Both the position numbers and the translations under genes were made by a program. From positions 1 to 5,659 of the forward strand of contig VFKS01000180.1 in assembly GCA_009885425.1 (NCBI GenBank): 5,659 nt of DNA. The letters are read 5' to 3'. How positions within the stretch are numbered: position 1 is the first letter of the stretch; each line of letters starts with the position of its first letter. The notes beneath the pieces were generated by a model. It had not been told where the DNA came from. It saw only the letters and a list, made by a program, of their open reading frames with translations, and ran no database searches. Positions 1 to 5,659 of this stretch are shown here, one piece after another. The DNA comes from Novosphingobium sp. Its GTDB lineage: Bacteria > Pseudomonadota > Alphaproteobacteria > Sphingomonadales > Sphingomonadaceae.

Positions 1-1103
1 GGGTCTCCGACAGCCTGCTCTGGGATGTTGGCGAACGAGCGGGTGGCGGGATAGCTGAACCCGCTGGGGTTGATGGGTGATGGCCCAAACAGCGGGTTGT
101 CCGCCACCAGTTCGGGATCATTGGCCGCTTCAAACATGGTCCGATAGCGTTCAAACGTGGCGCCGGCCTTGGTCAGCCGGATGGCAAGATCGGCATAGTC
201 GAACTGGCTGGCGGCCTGTTGGAACAGGTCGAACAACTGGTGCCGGTTTACGAAGCGGTGGTGATCGCTGGCGATGAAGCTGACGCCCAATTGGGCTTCG
301 AGCGTCGCCACTTCAGCCGACATGCCAAAGGCCTCTACCGTGGCCTTCCACTGTTTTGGCGTCAGCGCCGCAACCATGAAGCGCTTGCCATCGCGGCTGA
401 CGAAATCGCGGCCAAATGCACCCCAGATCGCATTGCCGAGCCGTTCCCGGTCACCGCCGCGGTAAAGCATTTCGGCCATCGCCCCGGCATTTGCCATGGT
501 TCCGATGGCGACGTCGCCCAAGGGCACGCGCATTTCGATCCCTTGCCCGGTTGCATCACGGTGGCGCAGGCCCGCAAGCAACGCAAAAGCGCAATAGGCT
601 CCGGTGATGAAGTCCCAGGCGGGCAGCACCTGATTGACCGGCGGAGCATTGGCGGCGTCCCATTCCTCGGGCCCGGTCATCAGCGGATAGCCACTGGCGG
701 CATTGACGGTGAAGTCCATCGCTTGGCGGCCATCGTGCCAGCCCATGATCCGCACCGAAACCAGGTCGGCCCGCCCTTCGGCCAGCTTGGTGTGCGAGAG
801 GAAACTGTTGAGCGGAAGGTTGGTAATCATCTGCCCGGTCGCGCGAACCAGCTCGGCCGCCAGTTCGCGGCCCTCATCCGACTGCAAATCGAGCGCCACG
901 CTTTTCTTGGCGCGGTTGAGGTTTTCCCATGACAGCGAACGCCCTTCGGCGGTCATCATGTAGCGATCGTAATCGAGCCCACCCGCCGTGTGATCGATCC
1001 GCACCACCTCGGCCCCGAACTGCGCGCAATAAAGCCCAGCGGTGGGCGACGCGACGAAGCTGGAAACCTCGATGATCTTAAGGCCTGAGAGGATATCGTA
1101 CAT
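1..1103 (-). CDS. CaiB/BaiF family class III CoA-transferase, Mct-like (3' end cut by window)
   Basis: Class III CoA-transferases move CoA between carboxylic acids, or within one molecule, through an aspartyl-CoA thioester in the cytosol. The open frame gives 367 residues and runs off the window without a stop; family members have about 380-430, so roughly 20-60 are missing. The start MYDILSGLKIIEVSSFVASP, the AQFGAEVVRID stretch (27-37), GGLDYDR (41-47) and NRAKKSVALDL (63-73) fit the N-terminal Rossmann part of the family and recall 2-methylfumaryl-CoA isomerase (Mct)-type proteins. The likely catalytic Asp is D163 in PAWDFITGAY, followed by the typical ALLAGLRHRDATGQG. Its ATG directly follows the TAG of the acyl-CoA dehydrogenase gene, with no clear Shine-Dalgarno, so reinitiation is likely. 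The fold is clear. The substrate, and whether it acts as transferase, isomerase or racemase, is not: the Mct likeness is recalled from memory, not aligned. Confidence 0.9.
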   Translation of the reverse strand, partial: MYDILSGLKIIEVSSFVASPTAGLYCAQFGAEVVRIDHTAGGLDYDRYMMTAEGRSLSWENLNRAKKSVALDLQSDEGRELAAELVRATGQMITNLPLNSFLSHTKLAEGRADLVSVRIMGWHDGRQAMDFTVNAASGYPLMTGPEEWDAANAPPVNQVLPAWDFITGAYCAFALLAGLRHRDATGQGIEMRVPLGDVAIGTMANAGAMAEMLYRGGDRERLGNAIWGAFGRDFVSRDGKRFMVAALTPKQWKATVEAFGMSAEVATLEAQLGVSFIASDHHRFVNRHQLFDLFQQAASQFDYADLAIRLTKAGATFERYRTMFEAANDPELVADNPLFGPSPINPSGFSYPATRSFANIPEQAVGD

Positions 1104-2255
1104 CTACCGCGCCGCCCATTCGCGCAGCATGTGCTTGGCAATCTGGAGCTGAAGGATCTGCGTGGTGCCTTCATAAATCCGCAGCACCCGCGCATCGCGG
1201 AAAAACCGCTCGGCATCGTATTCGGCAAGATAACCCGCCCCCCCGTAGATCTGCACCACCCGGTCAACTACCCGGCCGCACATCTCGCTGGCGAAGACCT
1301 TGAACGCGGCGGCTTTGCGCAGCACATTTTCGCCCGCATCGGCGCGCGCGGTGACATCGGCCATCATGCATTCGGCGGCGTAGATTTCGGTGTCGCTCTC
1401 AGCCAGCATTTGCTGGATCAGCTGGAAGTTGGCGATCGGCTCGCCAAAGGCCTTGCGCTCGTTGGCATAACCCAGAGCAGAATCGAGCGCGCGGCGGGCC
1501 ATTGCCGTGGCCATCGCGCCGACCGAAATCCGGCCATTGTCGAGGCTCTGCATGGCAAAGCCAAAGCCCTTGCCTTCTTCGGTGCCGAGCATGGCATCGG
1601 CCGGGAGCGCCACGTCCTCAAGGATCACATCGGCGATGTGGCTACCCGATTGGCCCATCTTCTTGTCGGACGAACCAATGCTGACACCCAGTGTATCAGT
1701 CGGCACCAGAAAGGCCGAAACGTGGGCGTTCTTCGGCAGGGCTTCCTTGGAGGTGCGGGCCATGATCAGCGCCAGTTTCGCGAACGGCGAATTGGTGATG
1801 TAGCGCTTGGTGCCATTGAGCACCCAGCCGTTGCCGCTGCGCACCGCAGTCGTCTGCATGCCCGCCGAATCCGAACCCGAACCCGGCTCGGTCAGGCCGA
1901 AACAAGCGATCTCGCCCGCTGCCAGCCGCGGCAGCCATTCGGCTTTCTGGGCATCAGTGCCGCCATTCTTCAGCGCCGAACAGACCATCCCGATGTTGAT
2001 CGAGATGATCGAGCGAAAGGCCGGCATGGCATAGGACAGGACGTGGATGGTCCGGGCATATTGCGTGATATTCATCCCCGCGCCGCCGTATTCTTCGGGG
2101 ATGGTCAGCCCGAACAGGCCCATGTCACGCATTTCGGCCAGGATATCGTCGGGGATCCGGTCCGCCTCGATTACCGCACGTTCGGCCGGGATCAGCCGCT
2201 CGCGGACGTAGCGCTGGAGCTGATCGATGAACTGGTCAAAGATGTCGTTGTCCAT
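1104..2255 (-). CDS. Acyl-CoA dehydrogenase family protein
   Basis: FAD enzyme that introduces an alpha,beta double bond into an acyl-CoA, passing electrons to electron-transfer flavoprotein; cytosolic. The product has 383 residues, normal for short/medium-chain type members. Visible landmarks in order are IPEEYGGAGM (52-61), the first family signature CFGLTEPGSGSDS (118-130), NGTKRYITN (147-155), ERKAFGEPIANFQ (266-278), QIYGGAGYLAEYDAERFFRD (335-354) and RIYEGTTQI (359-367). E362 in YEGT sits where the catalytic base of medium-chain enzymes lies, so the protein should be active. I chose the ATG at 2255: an AAGG Shine-Dalgarno lies 8 bases upstream, and the protein then begins at the expected distance from the first helices. 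An in-frame ATG 17 codons upstream would overlap the SDR gene and adds a non-family tail (MRFRPTYFPTIRSKARP). It lies between the SDR and CoA-transferase genes in one operon. Chain length and substrate cannot be assigned. Confidence 0.95.
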   Translation of the reverse strand: MDNDIFDQFIDQLQRYVRERLIPAERAVIEADRIPDDILAEMRDMGLFGLTIPEEYGGAGMNITQYARTIHVLSYAMPAFRSIISINIGMVCSALKNGGTDAQKAEWLPRLAAGEIACFGLTEPGSGSDSAGMQTTAVRSGNGWVLNGTKRYITNSPFAKLALIMARTSKEALPKNAHVSAFLVPTDTLGVSIGSSDKKMGQSGSHIADVILEDVALPADAMLGTEEGKGFGFAMQSLDNGRISVGAMATAMARRALDSALGYANERKAFGEPIANFQLIQQMLAESDTEIYAAECMMADVTARADAGENVLRKAAAFKVFASEMCGRVVDRVVQIYGGAGYLAEYDAERFFRDARVLRIYEGTTQILQLQIAKHMLREWAAR

Positions 2256-2263
2256 GGGCCTAG

Positions 2264-2267
2264 CCTT
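2264..2267 (-). promoter_or_regulatory. Ribosome binding site of the acyl-CoA dehydrogenase gene
   Basis: The mRNA reads TAAGGCTAGGCCC before the ATG at 2255. AAGG shares two bases with the TAA stop of the SDR gene and stands 8 bases from the ATG. A ribosome ending on the SDR gene therefore covers this site, which supports coupling and decides the start against the upstream in-frame ATG. Confidence 0.55.
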
Positions 2268-3180
2268 AGATCGGATCGTAGGGAAATACGTGGGCCGAAA
2301 CCTCATCGGCGCGGGCCATGCTCGGGCGGAACGCCGGGATCAGCTCGTCAGCGATGCTTTCAGGCGTCCAGCCCTCAACCTTCGTCATCGAACGGACCGG
2401 GCGCGGCTTGTTGTAGAGCACAATCTCGTTCTTACGGACCGAGAAGATCTGGTTGGAGACGTTCTTTGAGGCATCGGAGGCGAGATAAACCACCAGCGGC
2501 GCGATCTTGTCGGCGCTCATTGTCTTGAGCCGCTCGACCCGCTGCTGCGCTTCGGGCGTTTCGGCCGGGATCGAGGCGGTCATCCGGCTCCACGCGAACG
2601 GGGCGATGCAGTTCGAGCGCACGCCGACGCGGGCCATATCAAGCGCGATCGATTGCGACAGCGCCACCAGGCCGAGCTTGGCCGCGCTGTAATTGGCCTG
2701 ACCGATGTTGCCGATCAGGCCAGAGGTCGAGGTGAAGTGGATGAAGCTGCCACTCTGCTGTTCGCGGAAATAGGGCGTCGCGGCTTTGCAGACGTTGAAC
2801 GGGCCGTTGAGGTTGACGTCGATCACCGCGCGCCAATCCTCGTGGCTCATTTTGTGCCAGATCGCATCGCGCAGGATCCCGGCGTTGTTGACCACCGCAT
2901 CGATCCGTCCGAACCGCTGAACCGCGTCTTCGATGATCGAGTTTGCCGCGACAGGGTCCGCGACAGAGGCGAGATTGGCATAGGCCTTTCCGCCCGCCGC
3001 AATGATATCGTCCACGGTCTGCTGCGCCGGCCCGGCATCGCCGCCCTCTCCGCCTCCACCAACGCCGGGATCGTTTACGAGCACCGCGGCGCCGTGGGCT
3101 GCACAGAGTAATGCAATCTCGCGCCCTACACCGCGACCAGCGCCGGTTATCGCAACAACCTTGCCCTCAAGCATTCCCAT
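2266..3180 (-). CDS. SDR family 3-hydroxyacyl-CoA dehydrogenase-like protein (MFE-2 / 17beta-HSD4 type)
   Basis: Short-chain dehydrogenase/reductase of 304 residues, expected to oxidise a hydroxyl, probably of a 3-hydroxyacyl-CoA or a steroid-like alcohol, with NAD(P) in the cytosol. The Rossmann motif TGAGRGVG is at 12-19, NNAG at 98-101, and a full catalytic tetrad is visible: N123 (DVNLNG), S151 (STSG), Y164 and K168 (YSAAK). The acidic D37 at the end of the second strand (VLVNDPG) suggests NAD rather than NADP. The ND-P-G turn with a long glycine-rich loop (39-50) and the GGKAYAN element (63-69) recall the dehydrogenase domain of multifunctional enzyme type 2. The C-terminus (about 240-304) is longer than in a 250-residue classical SDR and carries no hydratase domain. 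M1 is preferred over M3 because GGAGAG lies 4 bases upstream of M1. First gene of the catabolic operon; substrate unknown. Confidence 0.93.
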   Translation of the reverse strand: MGMLEGKVVAITGAGRGVGREIALLCAAHGAAVLVNDPGVGGGGEGGDAGPAQQTVDDIIAAGGKAYANLASVADPVAANSIIEDAVQRFGRIDAVVNNAGILRDAIWHKMSHEDWRAVIDVNLNGPFNVCKAATPYFREQQSGSFIHFTSTSGLIGNIGQANYSAAKLGLVALSQSIALDMARVGVRSNCIAPFAWSRMTASIPAETPEAQQRVERLKTMSADKIAPLVVYLASDASKNVSNQIFSVRKNEIVLYNKPRPVRSMTKVEGWTPESIADELIPAFRPSMARADEVSAHVFPYDPI

Positions 3181-3184
3181 TCAA

Positions 3185-3190
3185 CTCTCC
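3185..3190 (-). promoter_or_regulatory. Ribosome binding site of the SDR gene
   Basis: The mRNA carries GGAGAG followed by TTGA and the ATG at 3180. It is the strongest Shine-Dalgarno in the window, as expected for the first gene of an operon. It favours the ATG at 3180 over the second ATG two codons later (3174). Confidence 0.7.
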
Positions 3191-3229
3191 GTGCGTCGGA
3201 ACCCATTTGGATTCGCCGCTGTGCGATGC

Positions 3230-3258
3230 AGTATTTCGGCCTGCGGGTCACCAAGCAA
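3230..3258 (-). promoter_or_regulatory. Candidate sigma70-like promoter for the SDR operon
   Basis: On the minus strand TTGCTT (3258-3253) and AATACT (3235-3230) are separated by 17 bases, with 3 of 6 and 4 of 6 matches to TTGACA and TATAAT. The -10 start would fall about 40 bases before the SDR ATG, a sensible leader length. Such a match is easy to find by chance in 100 bases, so this is a suggestion based on position and spacing only. Confidence 0.3.
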
Positions 3259-3281
3259 GCGCTAGTTCGCCCTTCCCGCCA

Positions 3282-4856
3282 TCAATCCGGTGCGTCACCC
3301 TTGAGCAGTTCAACTTTGGCAGGCCTGCGCATCACCAGGGCCAGTGGCATCACGATCAGGCTGAGCCACATCATCAGGTAGTAATTATCGATGTAAGCGA
3401 TCATCGCAGCCTGACGATTGACCTCTGCATCGACCATAGTGAGGACCGTCGTACCGATCTGCTGGAACCGGTCGGTGGTCGAAAGATCGATCAGGTTGGT
3501 CATAGAAGCCGTGACGTGCGCTGCCAAATCGGAATGGCTGGTCTGTAGGTTTCGCGCCAGCAAGGCCGTCGTCACGGCAATCCCGATCGATGCCCCGAGC
3601 GAACGCGAGAGGTTTAGCAGGCTCGATCCTTCGGTCCGAAGTTCGGGCGGAAGAGTGTTGAAAGCAGTAGTGTTGATCGGAATGAACAGCAGGCCCAGTC
3701 CCAGCCCCTGCAAGAAGCCGGTGACAAAGATCTGCCGCTGGTCAACCTCCAGCGACCAGCCCGACATCTGCCAGAATGAGACGGCCATCAACACAAAGCC
3801 GAGCACAATTATCCGGCGTGGATCAACTCCGCGGCGGACCAGTATCGCCGACAGCTGCATGCTGATCAAGGTTCCCAGACCGCGCGGCATCAAGGCCCAG
3901 CCGGTTCCGATCACCGAATAGCCAAACAGGTGCTGCAGCATCGGTGCCATCAATGCCATCGACGCAAACATCACCACGCCCATCGCGATCATGAAGAAGA
4001 AGGCGACCAAGAAGGTTCGATTGGCGAACAGCGCCGCGTTGAACAAAGTCGCGTTCGGGGTGGTGATGAAATGCACTGCACCCATCCATGTCGCGCAAAT
4101 CAGCACGAGTGCATAAACCCAAACTTCGAGGGATTCGAACCAATCAACATGGTTGCCGCGATCAAGCATCAGTTGCAGCGCGGTAATCGCCAGCGCGATC
4201 ATCGCATAGCCGAACAGATCAAATCGCTTCTTGATGATCGACCGCGATGGCAGTTCGGCAATTAGGATTACCAGTGCGACGATGCCCAGCGGAACGTTGA
4301 CGTAAAACACCCAGCGCCAATTCCAGTTCTCGGTCAGCCACCCACCCAAAATCGGACCGAGAATTGGCCCAGCCATGATCCCCATCCCCCAGATCGCCAT
4401 CATCTGTGGCTGGCGCGAAGGACGGTTGATATCGAGCATCGCAGCCTGGCTGAGCGGGGAAATGAACGAGCCTGATAGGCCCTGCAAGGCCCGAAACAGG
4501 ACCATCTGGGTGATATTCTGCGCCATCCCGCACAGCATCGACGCGAGCACAAAGCCCGCCGTCGACAGAATGAACAGGCGGCGCGATCCGATCCGGTCGG
4601 ACAGCCAGCCGGTCAGCGGAATCCCTACGGCGGTGGCCAGAATGTAGCTGGTCAGAACCCAGCTAACCTCGTCAGGCGTCGCGCCAAGCGCGGATTGCAT
4701 GTGCGGGATGGCGACATTGGCAATCGTTGTATCGAGGATCTGGAGAAGCGAGGCAGTCATGATGCCAAACACCACCAGACCAGCGCTGCGCACTGGCAGT
4801 GCGGCAACGTCTGCGATTGCTGCGGCCGGGATCTGGCCCGCTGGTGACTTGGCCAC
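3282..4856 (-). CDS. emrB: DHA2 family MFS multidrug transporter, EmrB/QacA type
   Basis: Proton-driven inner-membrane drug exporter of 524 residues, the usual size for 14-TM DHA2 proteins. TM1 contains LDTTIANVAIP (41-51), the family's motif D1. Motif A is GWLSDRIGSRRLF (83-95). The antiporter motif C follows in TM5: GMGIMAGPILGPILGG (157-172), then WRWVFYVNVPLG (180-191). Hydrophobic segments lie near 26-50, 66-86, 95-112, 116-138, 150-172, 181-202, 212-231, 245-265, 281-306, 312-338, 345-366, 375-398, 416-435 and 488-510. A polar loop at 436-487 precedes the last helix, as in EmrB. The start is GTG at 4856, chosen because AGGGG lies 8 bases upstream and the membrane fusion gene ends just before. 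It should work with that fusion protein and an outer-membrane channel. The exported compound is unknown; the symbol marks family membership, not proven orthology. Confidence 0.93.
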   Translation of the reverse strand: MAKSPAGQIPAAAIADVAALPVRSAGLVVFGIMTASLLQILDTTIANVAIPHMQSALGATPDEVSWVLTSYILATAVGIPLTGWLSDRIGSRRLFILSTAGFVLASMLCGMAQNITQMVLFRALQGLSGSFISPLSQAAMLDINRPSRQPQMMAIWGMGIMAGPILGPILGGWLTENWNWRWVFYVNVPLGIVALVILIAELPSRSIIKKRFDLFGYAMIALAITALQLMLDRGNHVDWFESLEVWVYALVLICATWMGAVHFITTPNATLFNAALFANRTFLVAFFFMIAMGVVMFASMALMAPMLQHLFGYSVIGTGWALMPRGLGTLISMQLSAILVRRGVDPRRIIVLGFVLMAVSFWQMSGWSLEVDQRQIFVTGFLQGLGLGLLFIPINTTAFNTLPPELRTEGSSLLNLSRSLGASIGIAVTTALLARNLQTSHSDLAAHVTASMTNLIDLSTTDRFQQIGTTVLTMVDAEVNRQAAMIAYIDNYYLMMWLSLIVMPLALVMRRPAKVELLKGDAPD

Positions 4857-4864
4857 TCCGACCG

Positions 4865-4869
4865 CCCCT
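4865..4869 (-). promoter_or_regulatory. Ribosome binding site of the EmrB-type gene
   Basis: The mRNA reads TAGGGGCGGTCGGA before the GTG start at 4856. AGGGG is 8 bases upstream and overlaps the TAG stop of the membrane fusion protein gene, so translation of the two pump subunits is probably coupled. The site supports GTG as the start; no ATG is available nearby. Confidence 0.5.
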
Positions 4870-5659
4870 AGCGGCGGCGACCGTCGACAAAGACGGTGAT
4901 GTGGCTGGAGAGTCCGGCGATCAACTGCCGCGGGCTCGACTGATCGATGGCGATCCGCACCGGTACCCGCTGCGTCACCTTGACCCAGTTGCCCGTCGCG
5001 TTCTGGGCCGGAAGCACCGAAAACTCGCTACCGGTGCCCGCGCCGATCGACGCAACGTGCCCCTTCAATTCGATGTCTGGATAGGCATCGAATTCAATCC
5101 TGGCGGGCTGACCAACCTGCATTTTGGCCAGATCGGTTTCCTTGAAATTGGCTTCGACGTAACTTTGCGAACTGGCAACGATGGTCACCACCGGCAGACC
5201 CGTAACAAGTTCCTGTCCCGGCAGCAGGCGATCGGCCTGAGTGATCCGGCCCGAGATCGGCGCCCTGACCACAGTACGGTCCAGATTCAATTGCGCGGCC
5301 TGGCGCTGGGCCTGCGCTGCGGCAATCGCGGGAAGCACGCCGGGGACCTGTGCCCCGGTTGAAAGCTTGGCTCGGGCTTCCGTTTGTTTCGCCTCGGCCA
5401 GCTTCAGCTCTTCGCGCGCCTGTGCAAGTTGGTGCAGCGCAGCTTCATAGGTGGCCTTGGTGGTGAAACCGCGGGTCCACAGAGCCTTCTGCCGCTCAAA
5501 ATTTGCCTGGGCATAACCGATATCTTCGCGCGCGGCGGCAATATCCGCACCCGACATCGCCGAAGAACTGGCCAGCGCCGTGGCATTGGCCTGCGCAGAT
5601 GCGATCGCTGCATCGGCCTGCGCTATCTGGATCTGGTAAGGCTCAGAATCGACCACGAA
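4868..5659 (-). CDS. emrA: EmrA/HlyD family membrane fusion protein (5' end cut by window)
   Basis: Periplasmic adaptor linking an inner-membrane exporter to an outer-membrane channel. Only the last 263 residues are inside the window, in frame from the very first base pair of the right edge. Full members have about 350-400 residues, so the N-terminal anchor helix and first half of the lipoyl domain are missing. The fragment opens inside the lipoyl region (VVDSEPYQ). It continues with an Ala/Gln/Glu-rich coiled-coil hairpin (about 9-125), then the second half-lipoyl segment LDRTVVRAPISGRITQ (126-141). The beta-barrel part follows with SYVEANFKETDL (166-177). The stretch SEFSVLPAQNATGNWVKVTQ (211-230) is typical of EmrA-type partners of DHA2 pumps. 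It ends with TAG 11 bases before the EmrB-type gene, as expected for a pump operon. A GTG at 5656 is an internal valine, not a start. Confidence 0.93.
   Translation of the reverse strand, partial: FVVDSEPYQIQIAQADAAIASAQANATALASSSAMSGADIAAAREDIGYAQANFERQKALWTRGFTTKATYEAALHQLAQAREELKLAEAKQTEARAKLSTGAQVPGVLPAIAAAQAQRQAAQLNLDRTVVRAPISGRITQADRLLPGQELVTGLPVVTIVASSQSYVEANFKETDLAKMQVGQPARIEFDAYPDIELKGHVASIGAGTGSEFSVLPAQNATGNWVKVTQRVPVRIAIDQSSPRQLIAGLSSHITVFVDGRRR

Larger units (their letters stand above)
3181..3281. other. Intergenic gap between the efflux and catabolic blocks
   Basis: This 101-base stretch is the only gap in the window longer than 11 bases. It contains the SDR ribosome site and a weak promoter candidate. 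I see no stem-loop followed by a T run, so no intrinsic terminator for the transporter gene, and no well-formed palindromic operator. Read-through from the efflux genes into the SDR operon therefore remains possible. Confidence 0.8.

Noticed and set aside
219..932. A 237-codon open frame on the plus strand across the CoA-transferase gene
   Set aside because: It is antisense to a clear CaiB-type gene, shows no family motif, and its composition looks like a GC-rich shadow frame.
2256..2306. Longer N-terminus for the acyl-CoA dehydrogenase from an upstream in-frame ATG
   Set aside because: It would overlap the SDR gene by 41 bases and adds a basic, non-family tail. The ATG at 2255 has its own AAGG site at good spacing.
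1131..2528. A 465-codon open frame on the plus strand, antisense to the acyl-CoA dehydrogenase and SDR genes
   Set aside because: It overlaps two well-supported genes with intact catalytic motifs. Its product is rich in His, Arg, Asp and Gly with no recognisable domain, typical of the antisense frame of GC-rich genes.
3181..3281. Operator palindrome for a TetR- or GntR-type regulator in the gap
   Set aside because: Only very short or imperfect dyads are present, such as GCGCTAGTTCGC near 3259-3270. None stands out from chance.
3289..3299. Small inverted repeat GGTG-CGT-CACC near the stop of the EmrB-type gene as a terminator
   Set aside because: The stem is only 4 base pairs, lies inside the coding sequence and is not followed by a T run on the transcribed strand.
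5654..5656. GTG at the right edge as the start of the membrane fusion protein
   Set aside because: The frame stays open to the window edge, and the protein would begin in the middle of the lipoyl domain without its membrane anchor, so this is an internal valine.

Overview
The window carries five protein genes, all on the minus strand, packed end to end with one real gap. GC content is high, third codon positions favour G and C, and the proteins look alphaproteobacterial. A sphingomonad (Novosphingobium/Sphingobium/Erythrobacter type) is the best guess, but this rests on overall impression and no marker gene is present.

Reading in the direction of transcription (from 5659 down to 1), the first block is a multidrug export pair. 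It has the C-terminal two thirds of an EmrA/HlyD-type membrane fusion protein (5659-4868, start beyond the window) and, 11 bases later, a complete 14-TM DHA2-family EmrB-type transporter with a GTG start (4856-3282). Together with an outer-membrane channel of the TolC type, probably encoded upstream, such pairs form a tripartite pump.

A 101-base gap (3181-3281) follows. It shows no convincing terminator, but holds a weak sigma70-like promoter candidate and a good Shine-Dalgarno site for the next gene.

The second block is a tight three-gene catabolic operon for CoA esters. It contains an SDR dehydrogenase resembling the 3-hydroxyacyl-CoA dehydrogenase domain of multifunctional enzyme type 2 / 17beta-HSD4 (3180-2266), an acyl-CoA dehydrogenase (2255-1104), and a class III CoA-transferase of the CaiB/BaiF fold whose N-terminus resembles 2-methylfumaryl-CoA isomerase (Mct)-type members (1103 to beyond position 1). 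The genes are 10 and 0 bases apart, which points to translational coupling.

The block supplies CoA transfer or isomerisation, alpha,beta-desaturation and 3-hydroxy oxidation, the pieces of a beta-oxidation-like route. A hydratase and a thiolase are missing from the window and may lie past position 1. The substrate cannot be read from the sequence; a branched, terpenoid, steroid-like or aromatic side-chain acid is possible. The neighbouring pump could export a toxic substrate or intermediate, but that link rests only on adjacency. I found no RNA genes, mobile elements, CRISPR arrays or clear new system; the region looks like ordinary, well-preserved metabolic DNA.
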